From NCBI GenBank assembly GCA_016926255.1, contig JAFGOY010000002.1, forward strand, positions 96,596 to 160,595: a stretch of DNA of 64,000 bases, written 5' to 3'. The DNA is from Anaerolineae bacterium (GTDB lineage: Bacteria; Chloroflexota; Anaerolineae; Aggregatilineales; UBA3940). Shown piece by piece: positions 56,829-64,000 of the stretch. Position numbers and translations under genes: made by a program. The notes beneath the pieces were generated by a model. It was not told where the DNA came from, did no database searches, and saw only the letters and a list, made by a program, of their open reading frames with translations. How positions within the stretch are numbered: position 1 is the first letter of the stretch; the number at the start of each line of letters is the position of its first letter.

Positions 56829-57311
56829 ATGGGAGCATTCTCGATTCGCCCGATCAGCGGCGAGGATCGCCAATGGATCGCCGACCTGATGGTCGACCAC
56901 TGGGGCGCGGAGATCGTCGTTTCGCGCGGAGTCGTCTACACCGGTGCCGACCTGCCGGGGTTCATCGCCGAGATGGACGGCGAGCGGGTCGGCCTGCTGA
57001 CGCTCAACATCGCCGGGGAGGACTGCGAGATCGTCACCCTCGACAGCCTGAAAGAAGGAATCGGGATCGGCGCGGCGCTGATCGACGCCGCCCGGCAGAC
57101 CGCCCTCGACGCCGGGTGCAGGCGGCTGTGGTTCATCACTACCAACGACAATCTGCACATGATCGGCTTCGGGCAGAAGCGGGGATTCGAACTGGCTGCC
57201 GTGCATCGCGGGGCGATTGCCGTCTCGCGGAAGATCAAGCCGCAGATACCGGCGATCGGGATCGACGGCATCCCGATCCGTGACGAGATCGAACTGGAGA
57301 TGATCCTCTGA
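56829..57311 (+). CDS. GNAT-family N-acetyltransferase
   Basis: A 160-residue GNAT fold: IRPISGEDRQWIADLMVDHW at the start, the acetyl-CoA loop region SLKEGIGIGAALIDAARQTA (about residues 75-95) and the C-terminal GFGQKRGFELAAVHRGAI. It acetylates an unknown amine. It ends one base before the methyltransferase start, so the two are cotranscribed, although a functional link is not obvious. Confidence 0.88.
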   Translation: MGAFSIRPISGEDRQWIADLMVDHWGAEIVVSRGVVYTGADLPGFIAEMDGERVGLLTLNIAGEDCEIVTLDSLKEGIGIGAALIDAARQTALDAGCRRLWFITTNDNLHMIGFGQKRGFELAAVHRGAIAVSRKIKPQIPAIGIDGIPIRDEIELEMIL

Positions 57312-57312
57312 T

Positions 57313-59130
57313 ATGACCGGAATCCTGATCCGCACGCTGCGCGACGATATCTACCCGGCCATGCTTGAGGCGGCGGGAGACGCCGACCGGCTCGACGTGC
57401 TGCGCTGCCTGCAGCAAATCACCGCCGCCCGGATCGGCGAGCAGCGCGGGCTGGTCTTCGATTTGAACCTGCCCGATATCCCCCGGCGTGTTCAGGATTA
57501 TGGGTTCGCCCGCCTGCTCCGGCTCGACTGCTCGACGGTCGACGACCGGTTCCTGGGCAGGCTCTACGGCGAATTGATCTCCGACCGGCACGAGCAGGGC
57601 AGCTATTACACCCCACCGCAGATGGCCGACCGCCTCACCGGGTGGACGATCAGCCCGCTGCTGAATGCAGCCTCCACCGGCAAGCTGCGAATCCTCGACC
57701 CGGCGATGGGCTGCGGCGACCTGCTGCTGGCGGCGGCAGCGACGATCTCCGGGAGCACCGGGGTGGAGAACCCGTCATACCTGCATGCCGAACTGCGCTG
57801 GTCGGCGCTGGAGCATCTCTACGGCATCGACCGCGACCCGGCGGCAGTCGAGGTCGCCGCGCTGACTCTCTGGCTGTGGGCCGGGCTTCCGGGCACCTCG
57901 CCGCGCAACCTGTCGACCGGACTGATCGAGGGCGACAGCCTGCTTGACGATCTCGACGAGTCGCTGCCCGGCTCGTTCGACGCGGTGATCGGCAACCCGC
58001 CCTTCGCCAGCGTCTTTACCCGCTCGAAAAGCGAGGACGACAACTACCGAGACGCACTGCGCGAGGATTACGAAACGACATCGGGGAGCTTCGATCTGGC
58101 AGTGCCGTTCGTCGAGCGGGCGGTCCAGTTCTGCCGACCCGGCGGGCGGATCGGGCTGGTGCTGCCCAACAAAATCCTGGCGGCCAGCTACGCGGGCGAT
58201 CTCCGCCGCTGGCTGATCGACCGGGTGAACGTGGAGATCATCGCCGATTACTCCAACAGCCTGTCGTTCGATGCCGATGTCTACCCGGTGGTGCTGGTAA
58301 TGCAGCGGGACGATCATGACCCTACCGCGCGGCTGACGATCGTAAAAGTCGATGACCCGGAGGAGCCGCCCTGGATCGTCCGCAGCGGCGAGCAGGCCGA
58401 CCTATCGAACAGTCCCGGCGACCTGTGGAGCGCGGCGCTCGCCCCGGATTGGGACGTGCTGCGCGGCCACCTTACCAGAACCGTCCCACTCGACTCTATC
58501 GCCGCGCTGAACGGCGGGCTGACCGTCGACGAGGCGTACCAGTTACGAGATAAGGTGGTCGACGTGCCGATTAACACGCTGCCCGCCGATTCGGTGAGGC
58601 TGCTCACCAGCGGGCTGATCCGGCGGCACGGGTCGTGGTGGGGGATCAAGAATGCGCGCTATTTGAAGCGCTCCTACCGCCGCCCGGTGGTGATGTGCCA
58701 CGCGCTGCCGGAGCGCCGCCGCGAACAGGCCAACACTCACAAGATCATCGTGTCGGGCCTGAGCCGCCGACCGGAAGCCGTGGTCGACCGGGGGCTGGCG
58801 CAGGCGAGCGTCTCGACGACGATCCTGACCGGCACCGCATGGCCCATCGATGCGCTGTGCGCGCTGCTGAACTCGTCGATGATCGCCCGGCTGACGCAGG
58901 CATTGTTCGGGGCGCTGGCGCTGAGCGGGGGTTATCTGCGATTGGGGAAGCGAGAACTGGGCCTGCTGCCGGTGCCCGACCTGCCGCCGGACGATCCGCG
59001 TATGGGCGAACTCGATTCGCTCGGCGCGCAGATGGCCGTACAGGTTGCACGCGGGGATCGAGTCGCCGCCAGTGACCTCGACGAGCAGATCGACCGGCTG
59101 GTCGAGCGGCTGTACGGGGTGCAGAAGTAG
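57313..59130 (+). CDS. Stand-alone N6-adenine DNA methyltransferase (Eco57I-like)
   Basis: A 605-residue gamma-class methyltransferase: YYTPPQMADRLTGW (motif X), RILDPAMGCGDLLLAAA (motif I, about residue 130), DAVIGNPPFASV (motif IV, about residue 222), GRIGLVLPNKIL, and a C-terminal target-recognition region with LGKRELGLLPVPDLPPDDPR. It lacks an N-terminal nuclease of the type seen in the enzyme at 6019, and no nuclease gene lies near, so it may be a solitary regulatory or anti-restriction methyltransferase or the M/S part of a split system. High GC and codon use equal to the neighbours suggest long residence. Confidence 0.88.
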   Translation: MTGILIRTLRDDIYPAMLEAAGDADRLDVLRCLQQITAARIGEQRGLVFDLNLPDIPRRVQDYGFARLLRLDCSTVDDRFLGRLYGELISDRHEQGSYYTPPQMADRLTGWTISPLLNAASTGKLRILDPAMGCGDLLLAAAATISGSTGVENPSYLHAELRWSALEHLYGIDRDPAAVEVAALTLWLWAGLPGTSPRNLSTGLIEGDSLLDDLDESLPGSFDAVIGNPPFASVFTRSKSEDDNYRDALREDYETTSGSFDLAVPFVERAVQFCRPGGRIGLVLPNKILAASYAGDLRRWLIDRVNVEIIADYSNSLSFDADVYPVVLVMQRDDHDPTARLTIVKVDDPEEPPWIVRSGEQADLSNSPGDLWSAALAPDWDVLRGHLTRTVPLDSIAALNGGLTVDEAYQLRDKVVDVPINTLPADSVRLLTSGLIRRHGSWWGIKNARYLKRSYRRPVVMCHALPERRREQANTHKIIVSGLSRRPEAVVDRGLAQASVSTTILTGTAWPIDALCALLNSSMIARLTQALFGALALSGGYLRLGKRELGLLPVPDLPPDDPRMGELDSLGAQMAVQVARGDRVAASDLDEQIDRLVERLYGVQK

Positions 59131-59183
59131 AAGCGAAGAGTCGCTATAATTCACTGTAGAAACCAACCTGTGGCCGGGAGGTA

Positions 59184-61163
59184 ATGATGCTGGTACGAAA
59201 ATCGCTGATTATAATCTACGAGTTGGCGCTGATGATCGCCCTCGCCGCCTGCACACCCGCCGCGACGACAGTCGAGGAGACGGCTGCGCCTTCGCCGATC
59301 CCCACGTCGAGCGAGACGGCGACAGTCGGGGCGGCGGCCACGCCTGATGCGACCAGTACACCGCGTCCGACCGACACACCGATTCCAATCTCAACCGATA
59401 TACCGATTCCGACCATCACCCTACCGTACACCCAGCTTGTTCCCGAAGAGGCGATTGCACGTATCGGGATAGGGTCTATCAATGATATAGCACTTTCACC
59501 AGATGGTCGTTATCTGGCAGTTGGCACAAGCATCGGGACTTATCTGTACCGGATGGGAACCTTCGAGGAGGTATGGAGTACTAACCTGTCTACTGATTTC
59601 CTGGTCTTTTCTTCCAACAACCGCTTCCTTGCAGGCACTTCTTATCAAGGCGATGTTTTTCTATGGGAAGCAGAATCAGCAGCGTTGGTTCAGACTTTCG
59701 TGCCCGACAACAGAAATGGTCTAGACCGGATTGCCTTTTCACCCAACTCAAATCGGTTGGCCTATGGCTCTGGGAACAGTATTATCATCTGGAATATCCA
59801 GAGTGGTAATGTAGAAACCTCTTTAATAGGGCACACAGGCGAAGTCACTTCAGCGGTTTTCATTACCGACGACCTTCTTGCTACCGGAGCCTGGGACACG
59901 CGAGTTGTCTTGTGGGATTTGAATTCGGGGCAGGTGGTAAGGACTATAGAGGATCACGAAGGTGAAATCTACTCCCTGGCGGTATCGCCAGATGGTCAGA
60001 CGCTTGTTTCAAGCTCGGATGAACAGACTATTCTATGGGATGCGCTCACCGGTGATAAGTTATACACGATAGATGATCTTTTTCTTAGGCCGACATTTTC
60101 ATCGGATGGAGCTCTATTGACCGCCTACAATGGCGATTCCATTGTTCATATTTGGGATGTCAACAATAACCAGTTATTTAGCCGGATCGATACACTTACC
60201 AGTGTCAGACGGGTGTTTTTTTCATTGGACGGGTATCTATTCGTAGCAAATCGGCAAACCAGTGCCATACACAAAGTTGATCCTGCCACTGGCGAGACAG
60301 TTTTAAGGCTCGAGGGATTCGCCGGCAAGGTAGGTAGCACTGTCTTCTCGTCGGATGGATCGCAGTTGCTCATTGCAGGCTCAGGTCTTGGAGAAGCCTC
60401 CATTACGTTGACAAACCTGGATAGTGGGGAAGTCATATTCAAACAAACAGGATTTACCGAAAAGCTAATCTTTGATGCCGACATCTCTCCTGACCGGAGC
60501 CTCATTGCGGCAGGTGTTTATGGCAGTGAAGGCGTATATGTTTGGGAAACCTCAACCGGCGAACTGATAGATACGTTCACCGGAAGTTGGTCACATGTCG
60601 AGTTCTCTCCAGATGGACGATGGTTAGCGTTTAACTCAGCACTATCAACCGTCACCATATGGGATGTCGCTTCCTGGCAGCCAGTACTCGATCTAATTGG
60701 GCCGACCGGTGATTTGGTGTTTCTACCAGATGGCACGACGCTGGCAGCAGTGGATGATGACTCTGTAGTCCTGTACGAATTACCAGACGGAGATGTTCTC
60801 CAAGAATTTAAAGGACTAGGTTTTATCCTTTCGGTTGCCTTCTCGCCCGATGGTACACGACTTGCAGTTGGTTTGGATGATGGGACAGTTGTGCTTTGGG
60901 ATGTTACTAGCAACAGGCTTATTTACGAGTTAGATGGACATGAACAGCAAGTCCGTGGTTTGGACTTCTCTCCCAGTGGTGAACTCCTCGCCTCCGGTTC
61001 TTTTGACGATACTGCAATTCTCTGGAATGTTAAGACCGGGCAGCCAGTGGAAACACTTTCTGGACATAGTAATTCGGTAACAAGTGTAGAGTTCAGCCCG
61101 GATGGCACGCTGCTGGCGACCGGGTCAAGTGATGGGACGGTCATCCTCTGGCCGGTGGAGTAG
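59184..61163 (+). CDS. WD40-repeat lipoprotein
   Basis: A 659-residue lipoprotein: lipobox LAAC (Cys about 23), Thr/Pro linker to about residue 78, then roughly fourteen WD40 blades (pattern SPDG--LA-G---VILWDV), enough for two seven-bladed propellers. The last blades (HSNSVTSVEFSPDGTLLATG) fit the consensus best. Proteins of this kind are scaffolds; ligand unknown. The first 230 bases are GC-rich, the propeller part is clearly lower, as for the FGE-like lipoproteins. GGGAGG precedes the ATG; TATAAT at 59145-59150 may be its -10. Confidence 0.88.
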   Translation: MMLVRKSLIIIYELALMIALAACTPAATTVEETAAPSPIPTSSETATVGAAATPDATSTPRPTDTPIPISTDIPIPTITLPYTQLVPEEAIARIGIGSINDIALSPDGRYLAVGTSIGTYLYRMGTFEEVWSTNLSTDFLVFSSNNRFLAGTSYQGDVFLWEAESAALVQTFVPDNRNGLDRIAFSPNSNRLAYGSGNSIIIWNIQSGNVETSLIGHTGEVTSAVFITDDLLATGAWDTRVVLWDLNSGQVVRTIEDHEGEIYSLAVSPDGQTLVSSSDEQTILWDALTGDKLYTIDDLFLRPTFSSDGALLTAYNGDSIVHIWDVNNNQLFSRIDTLTSVRRVFFSLDGYLFVANRQTSAIHKVDPATGETVLRLEGFAGKVGSTVFSSDGSQLLIAGSGLGEASITLTNLDSGEVIFKQTGFTEKLIFDADISPDRSLIAAGVYGSEGVYVWETSTGELIDTFTGSWSHVEFSPDGRWLAFNSALSTVTIWDVASWQPVLDLIGPTGDLVFLPDGTTLAAVDDDSVVLYELPDGDVLQEFKGLGFILSVAFSPDGTRLAVGLDDGTVVLWDVTSNRLIYELDGHEQQVRGLDFSPSGELLASGSFDDTAILWNVKTGQPVETLSGHSNSVTSVEFSPDGTLLATGSSDGTVILWPVE

Positions 61164-61186
61164 AAGCAAGTAAAAATCAAGCCTGC

Positions 61187-62734
61187 TTAGAAAAATACGG
61201 CCTGTGTACCGGGCACATACACGCGGATCGCGGCGTCACCGGCAACCGGGCATTTGTACTCGCAGATGCCGCAGCCGATGCACGTGCTGCGATCAACATG
61301 CGGAAGCTGCACCGTCACAGTCGAGCCGTCGGGCTTGACAAAGTCGCGCTCTTCCAGATGGATCGCCTTTTCCGGCAGCGGGCACATCTCCTCGCAGACG
61401 ATGCATGGATTATGATCGGCCCAGGCGATGCAGCGATTCTGATCGATGTAGGCACTGCCAATCACGGCAGTGCGTTTCTCTTCCAGGCTCAAGGGCGGGA
61501 TCGCCTCCACCGGGCACACCTCCCCGCACGAATTGCATGAATACGCGCAGTAACCCAGGCGCGGGATCAGCACCGGAGTCCACAATCCTTCCAGCCCTGC
61601 CTGGTTCGAAGCAGGCTGCAAGCCGTGCGTCGGGCAGATGCGTATACACTCGCCGCAGCGCAGACACCGGTCGAGCAGGTCTTTTTCGTTCACACCCGGT
61701 GGCCGGATGAGGTGATCATCTACGCGCTGGCGGGTCGTATCACTCAGGAACAAGGCCACGCCACCAACCGCCACCGTCGAAGCGACCAGGAACTGCCGCC
61801 GCGAAGGGTCATACGGCTGGCGTGGTGCCAGCTTCAGACGAGAATGAAATTCGATGGTGCTGCGCGGACAGACATCCAGACAGTCCAGACACATCGTGCA
61901 TTCAGCCGGATCGCTGGCATAATGCCTGCTCTCATCGACCGTTCCCGTCGGGCAGACTGCCGTACACAGCGTGCAGCCCTTGCATTCTTCGCTCACCTCG
62001 CGCCGCAGCAGCGCGCCCCGGCTGATCCAGCCCAGCAGGCCGCCCAGCGGGCACAGATATCGGCACCAGAATCTCGGCGCGAGGACATTCAAGGCAATGA
62101 TGCCAATGAACACCGCGCCAAACACCCACGCGCCGCGATAGTACACCGGCTGAGTGGGGAAGATGGCCGGACGCAGCAGCGCATCCAGCGAAGAAATTGG
62201 CCCCGACAAAAACGGCACGCGGTACAGGGTCTTCTCGACCACAGTGACAACCTGATCGGCGGCGGGCCAGAACGCCATCGTAAAGGTGCGGATGAAGATC
62301 GTCAGCGGGTCGAAGATCAGCAGCGTCAGGTTGCCCAGCAGCGCCGCCACCAGAATCACGACGAGCAAGCTGTACTTCACCGTGCGCCACGCTTCGGGGA
62401 TGTCGGGCTGCTTGTCGCGCAGGGTGCGCCTGCGCAGCGGGATCAGATCGAGCAGCGTGCCCAGCGGACACAGCCAGCCGCACCACGCCCGCCCGGCGAT
62501 CACGGTCAGCAGCACGGTGAAAAGGACGACCGCCGAGCCGGGCAAAAACGACCGGGAGGAGATCGCCTGCGCCAGCACCGCAAGCGGATCGAGCCGCATG
62601 ACCAGGTTGACGACCTGGGACGGCCAGCCTCCACGCCGGGTCATGATCAGCAAGACGATCACGATTACCAGCACAGCGATCTGGGTGATCTTACGGGCAG
62701 TAATCCATCGCCTGTATGGACTACGCGACGACAT
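61187..62734 (-). CDS. Fused NapH/NapG-like membrane polyferredoxin
   Basis: A 515-residue protein. Residues 15-240 carry five to six membrane helices with two C-x3-CP motifs (CGWLCPLG near 85, CRYLCPLG near 224) as in NapH. Then follow [4Fe-4S] motifs CKGCTLCTAVCP and CTMCLDCLDVCP, an internal Tat-like stretch SRRQFLVASTVAVGGVALFL (311-330), and further clusters CLRCGECIRICP, CNSCGEVCP, CIVCEEMCP and CIGCGICEYKCP as in NapG. It should move electrons between quinol and a periplasmic or outside partner. ATG at 62734 follows GAGGAAATC and overlaps the DUF362 gene by 14 bases. Confidence 0.88.
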   Translation of the reverse strand: MSSRSPYRRWITARKITQIAVLVIVIVLLIMTRRGGWPSQVVNLVMRLDPLAVLAQAISSRSFLPGSAVVLFTVLLTVIAGRAWCGWLCPLGTLLDLIPLRRRTLRDKQPDIPEAWRTVKYSLLVVILVAALLGNLTLLIFDPLTIFIRTFTMAFWPAADQVVTVVEKTLYRVPFLSGPISSLDALLRPAIFPTQPVYYRGAWVFGAVFIGIIALNVLAPRFWCRYLCPLGGLLGWISRGALLRREVSEECKGCTLCTAVCPTGTVDESRHYASDPAECTMCLDCLDVCPRSTIEFHSRLKLAPRQPYDPSRRQFLVASTVAVGGVALFLSDTTRQRVDDHLIRPPGVNEKDLLDRCLRCGECIRICPTHGLQPASNQAGLEGLWTPVLIPRLGYCAYSCNSCGEVCPVEAIPPLSLEEKRTAVIGSAYIDQNRCIAWADHNPCIVCEEMCPLPEKAIHLEERDFVKPDGSTVTVQLPHVDRSTCIGCGICEYKCPVAGDAAIRVYVPGTQAVFF

Positions 62735-63764
62735 TGATTTCCTCGATACGCAGATTCTCGAGATCACTGCGGCCAATGCCCGCCGCAACACCCGAGGTGA
62801 TATATGCCAGGTCCTCAGGATTCATATCAAACAGGGTCGCCGCGTAACTGTCCGCCGCCACGATGTCGGGGCTGGCGATGATCGTGTCCATCTGTTTTAC
62901 GTCGTCGAGATTACCGCCCGTCGGGCCATTCGCCATCAACATGCGGACTGCATCGATCACGGTGAGCGCTGGCCGGATGAATCCCGCCAGATCGGCAAGG
63001 CTATCTCCGAGCCGTCCATGAAGGGCCGGGCGATTCCAGACGACGCCCATGAGATTTTTCATACCAAGCGTCAGACGCGACAGACTGTGATGTTTAGCAA
63101 TCGGCACATTGATCAACACGTCGGCCTTGAGGATGTCATCGTAAATGTCGGGCTGACTCAACGCCAGCGCATTGGGAATCTCGGTGGGCATGAATTTCAT
63201 ACCTGACATGAGCACCATCTCGCCACCCGCCGCTTTTACCTGCTCGGCGACGCCGCTGATTTCATAGGCATCTTCCGCCGTGCCGCCAAAGGGGTAGTCC
63301 ATCACCTGCACGCTGCGCGCGCCTGCCTCGAAACACATCTTTACCAGCGCGCCGACCACCCAGGGATTCGTCGTCGCTGCATATTCGTAAGAGTGATACG
63401 CCACACACATGTTGGGCTTGACGATCACGCTGGCATCACGCGGGACGAAGCGCTCCATACCGCCCAGCGCGGCGATGGCCTGCCGCACCAGGGCCTCCGG
63501 CTCGCCAGATCGAGCTACGACCAGGTCTGGCCCACTCCCTGGCGTGGAAGTCGATTGGGCAGGGCTTTCCGCCTGTTCGTCCACATTCGTGGGCGCAGCG
63601 GGAGGCGCTTCACTGGCAGGCGAAGTGGGTTGTGCTTCACCGGTGGGTGGTATGGACTGTGCTTCATCCGAACTGCACGCGGTTAAAAGCTGATTGAGCG
63701 TCACCGCACTCAGTCCAACTGCGGCCCTGCGCAGAAATTCGCGCCGACTTATGTGGTTCGACAT
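62721..63764 (-). CDS. Tat-exported DUF362 lipoprotein
   Basis: A 347-residue protein: twin-arginine signal SRREFLRRAAVGLSAV followed by lipobox LTAC, a Ser/Pro/Ala linker to about residue 75, and a DUF362 domain (IVKPNMCVAYHSYEYAATTN, then DVLINVPIAKHHSLSRLTLG and KNLMGVVWNRPALHGRLG). DUF362 proteins often carry or accompany Fe-S domains; this one has none of its own but is cotranscribed with the polyferredoxin. The two probably form an export/electron-transfer pair on the outer face of the membrane. ATG at 63764 with GAGGAGAAT upstream. Confidence 0.88.
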   Translation of the reverse strand: MSNHISRREFLRRAAVGLSAVTLNQLLTACSSDEAQSIPPTGEAQPTSPASEAPPAAPTNVDEQAESPAQSTSTPGSGPDLVVARSGEPEALVRQAIAALGGMERFVPRDASVIVKPNMCVAYHSYEYAATTNPWVVGALVKMCFEAGARSVQVMDYPFGGTAEDAYEISGVAEQVKAAGGEMVLMSGMKFMPTEIPNALALSQPDIYDDILKADVLINVPIAKHHSLSRLTLGMKNLMGVVWNRPALHGRLGDSLADLAGFIRPALTVIDAVRMLMANGPTGGNLDDVKQMDTIIASPDIVAADSYAATLFDMNPEDLAYITSGVAAGIGRSDLENLRIEEINVVA

Positions 63765-63937
63765 ATTGATATTCTCCTCAAACGTAAAACTCACTATTTG
63801 ACGTGCGAGATCGGCTGGGGGCGAATACAGGATCAATACATACGGTACCGCGAATCCAAACCGAAGGGATGACTGCCTTATTATATACATTTTACCTTGA
63901 TTGCCAGTTATCAAAATGTGCTTTTATGGCCTTGAAA

Positions 63938-64000
63938 ACCCCCTCTCAAGCTCGTTTCACTCGCTTTTTCTCCCCCTTGCAAGGGGGAGATGGACGGCGA
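63938..64000 (+). repeat. Dispersed repeat at the window edge
   Basis: AACCCCCTCTCAAGCTCG and TCTCCCCCTTGCAAGGGGG, then AGATGGACGGCGA: a further copy, cut by the window end. Confidence 0.7.

Noticed and set aside
61625..62737. 370-codon plus-strand open frame opposite the polyferredoxin
   Set aside because: Arg/Gln-rich shadow; the minus strand has six Fe-S motifs.
1..64000. tRNA, rRNA, tmRNA, prophage or complete insertion sequence
   Set aside because: Intergenic regions were read on both strands; only repeats, hairpins and promoter-like sites were found. Very divergent small RNAs cannot be excluded without a covariance search.

Overview
The window looks like chromosome from a member of the Chloroflexota, most likely an Anaerolineae-type bacterium. 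The grounds are: many lipoproteins with Thr/Pro-rich linkers after a lipobox; VanW, PknB plus beta-propeller and transglutaminase surface proteins; a sugar ABC operon without its own ATPase; several DUF5615/DUF433 modules; and gene-to-gene spacers packed with palindromic repeats. This placement rests on gene content, not on a marker gene. No rRNA, tRNA, CRISPR array, complete insertion sequence or replication origin was seen.

Layout. 0-5.4 kb: a truncated beta-propeller lipoprotein, a HicBA module, an orphan response regulator, two DUF5615/DUF433 modules (one enclosed by 74-bp direct repeats), and a DUF1295/DUF4345 membrane pair. 6.0-8.8 kb: a single-chain MmeI-like restriction-modification enzyme, followed by a repeat cluster. 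9.4-11.7 kb: an NfeD/flotillin operon. 11.75-15.3 kb: a sugar ABC importer operon with a candidate palindromic operator. 15.8-19.0 kb: three tandem mosaic lipoproteins with formylglycine-generating-enzyme (FGE)-like domains. 19.3-23.8 kb: a PadR-led cluster of two Fe-S MinD ATPases, two NifX-like proteins, a DUF59 protein, a ferredoxin and a DUF5320 protein, resembling the orange-protein (ORP) loci of anaerobes. 24-26.2 kb: a DnaJ/zinc-ribbon protein and an SDR oxidoreductase behind a near-consensus promoter. 26.4-29.7 kb: a sulfur cluster of ArsR, SQR, DUF1641, TusE-like and DsrE-like proteins. 29.8-31.7 kb: an orphan RHS papain-fold toxin tip with an Imm35-type immunity gene between 22-bp direct repeats. 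31.7-34.8 kb: a glycosyltransferase and a degenerate CcmF-like protein. 35-36.6 kb: an AT-rich island with one unknown membrane protein. 36.7-44.4 kb: a small zinc-ribbon protein, a stand-alone acyltransferase, a soluble FGE-like protein, a GAF/PAS histidine kinase, VanW and a response regulator. 44.6-53.9 kb: a transglutaminase, a Ser/Thr kinase, a lipoprotein and an ABC-2 exporter. 54-64 kb: a GH5 lipoprotein, CoaX, a GNAT/adenine methyltransferase pair, a WD40 lipoprotein, and a Tat/DUF362 plus fused NapH/NapG-like polyferredoxin pair.

The most unusual non-gene signal is a dispersed intergenic repeat (about 20 copies). Its first hairpin keeps a T-N-C loop while the stem sequence changes with compensation. 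Other noteworthy items are the mosaic FGE lipoproteins with a gap-free hypervariable C-terminal block, the repeat-bounded toxin-antitoxin cassette, the RHS/Imm35 block, the ORP-like cluster and the sulfur-relay cluster. All calls come from reading the sequence; no database search was run.
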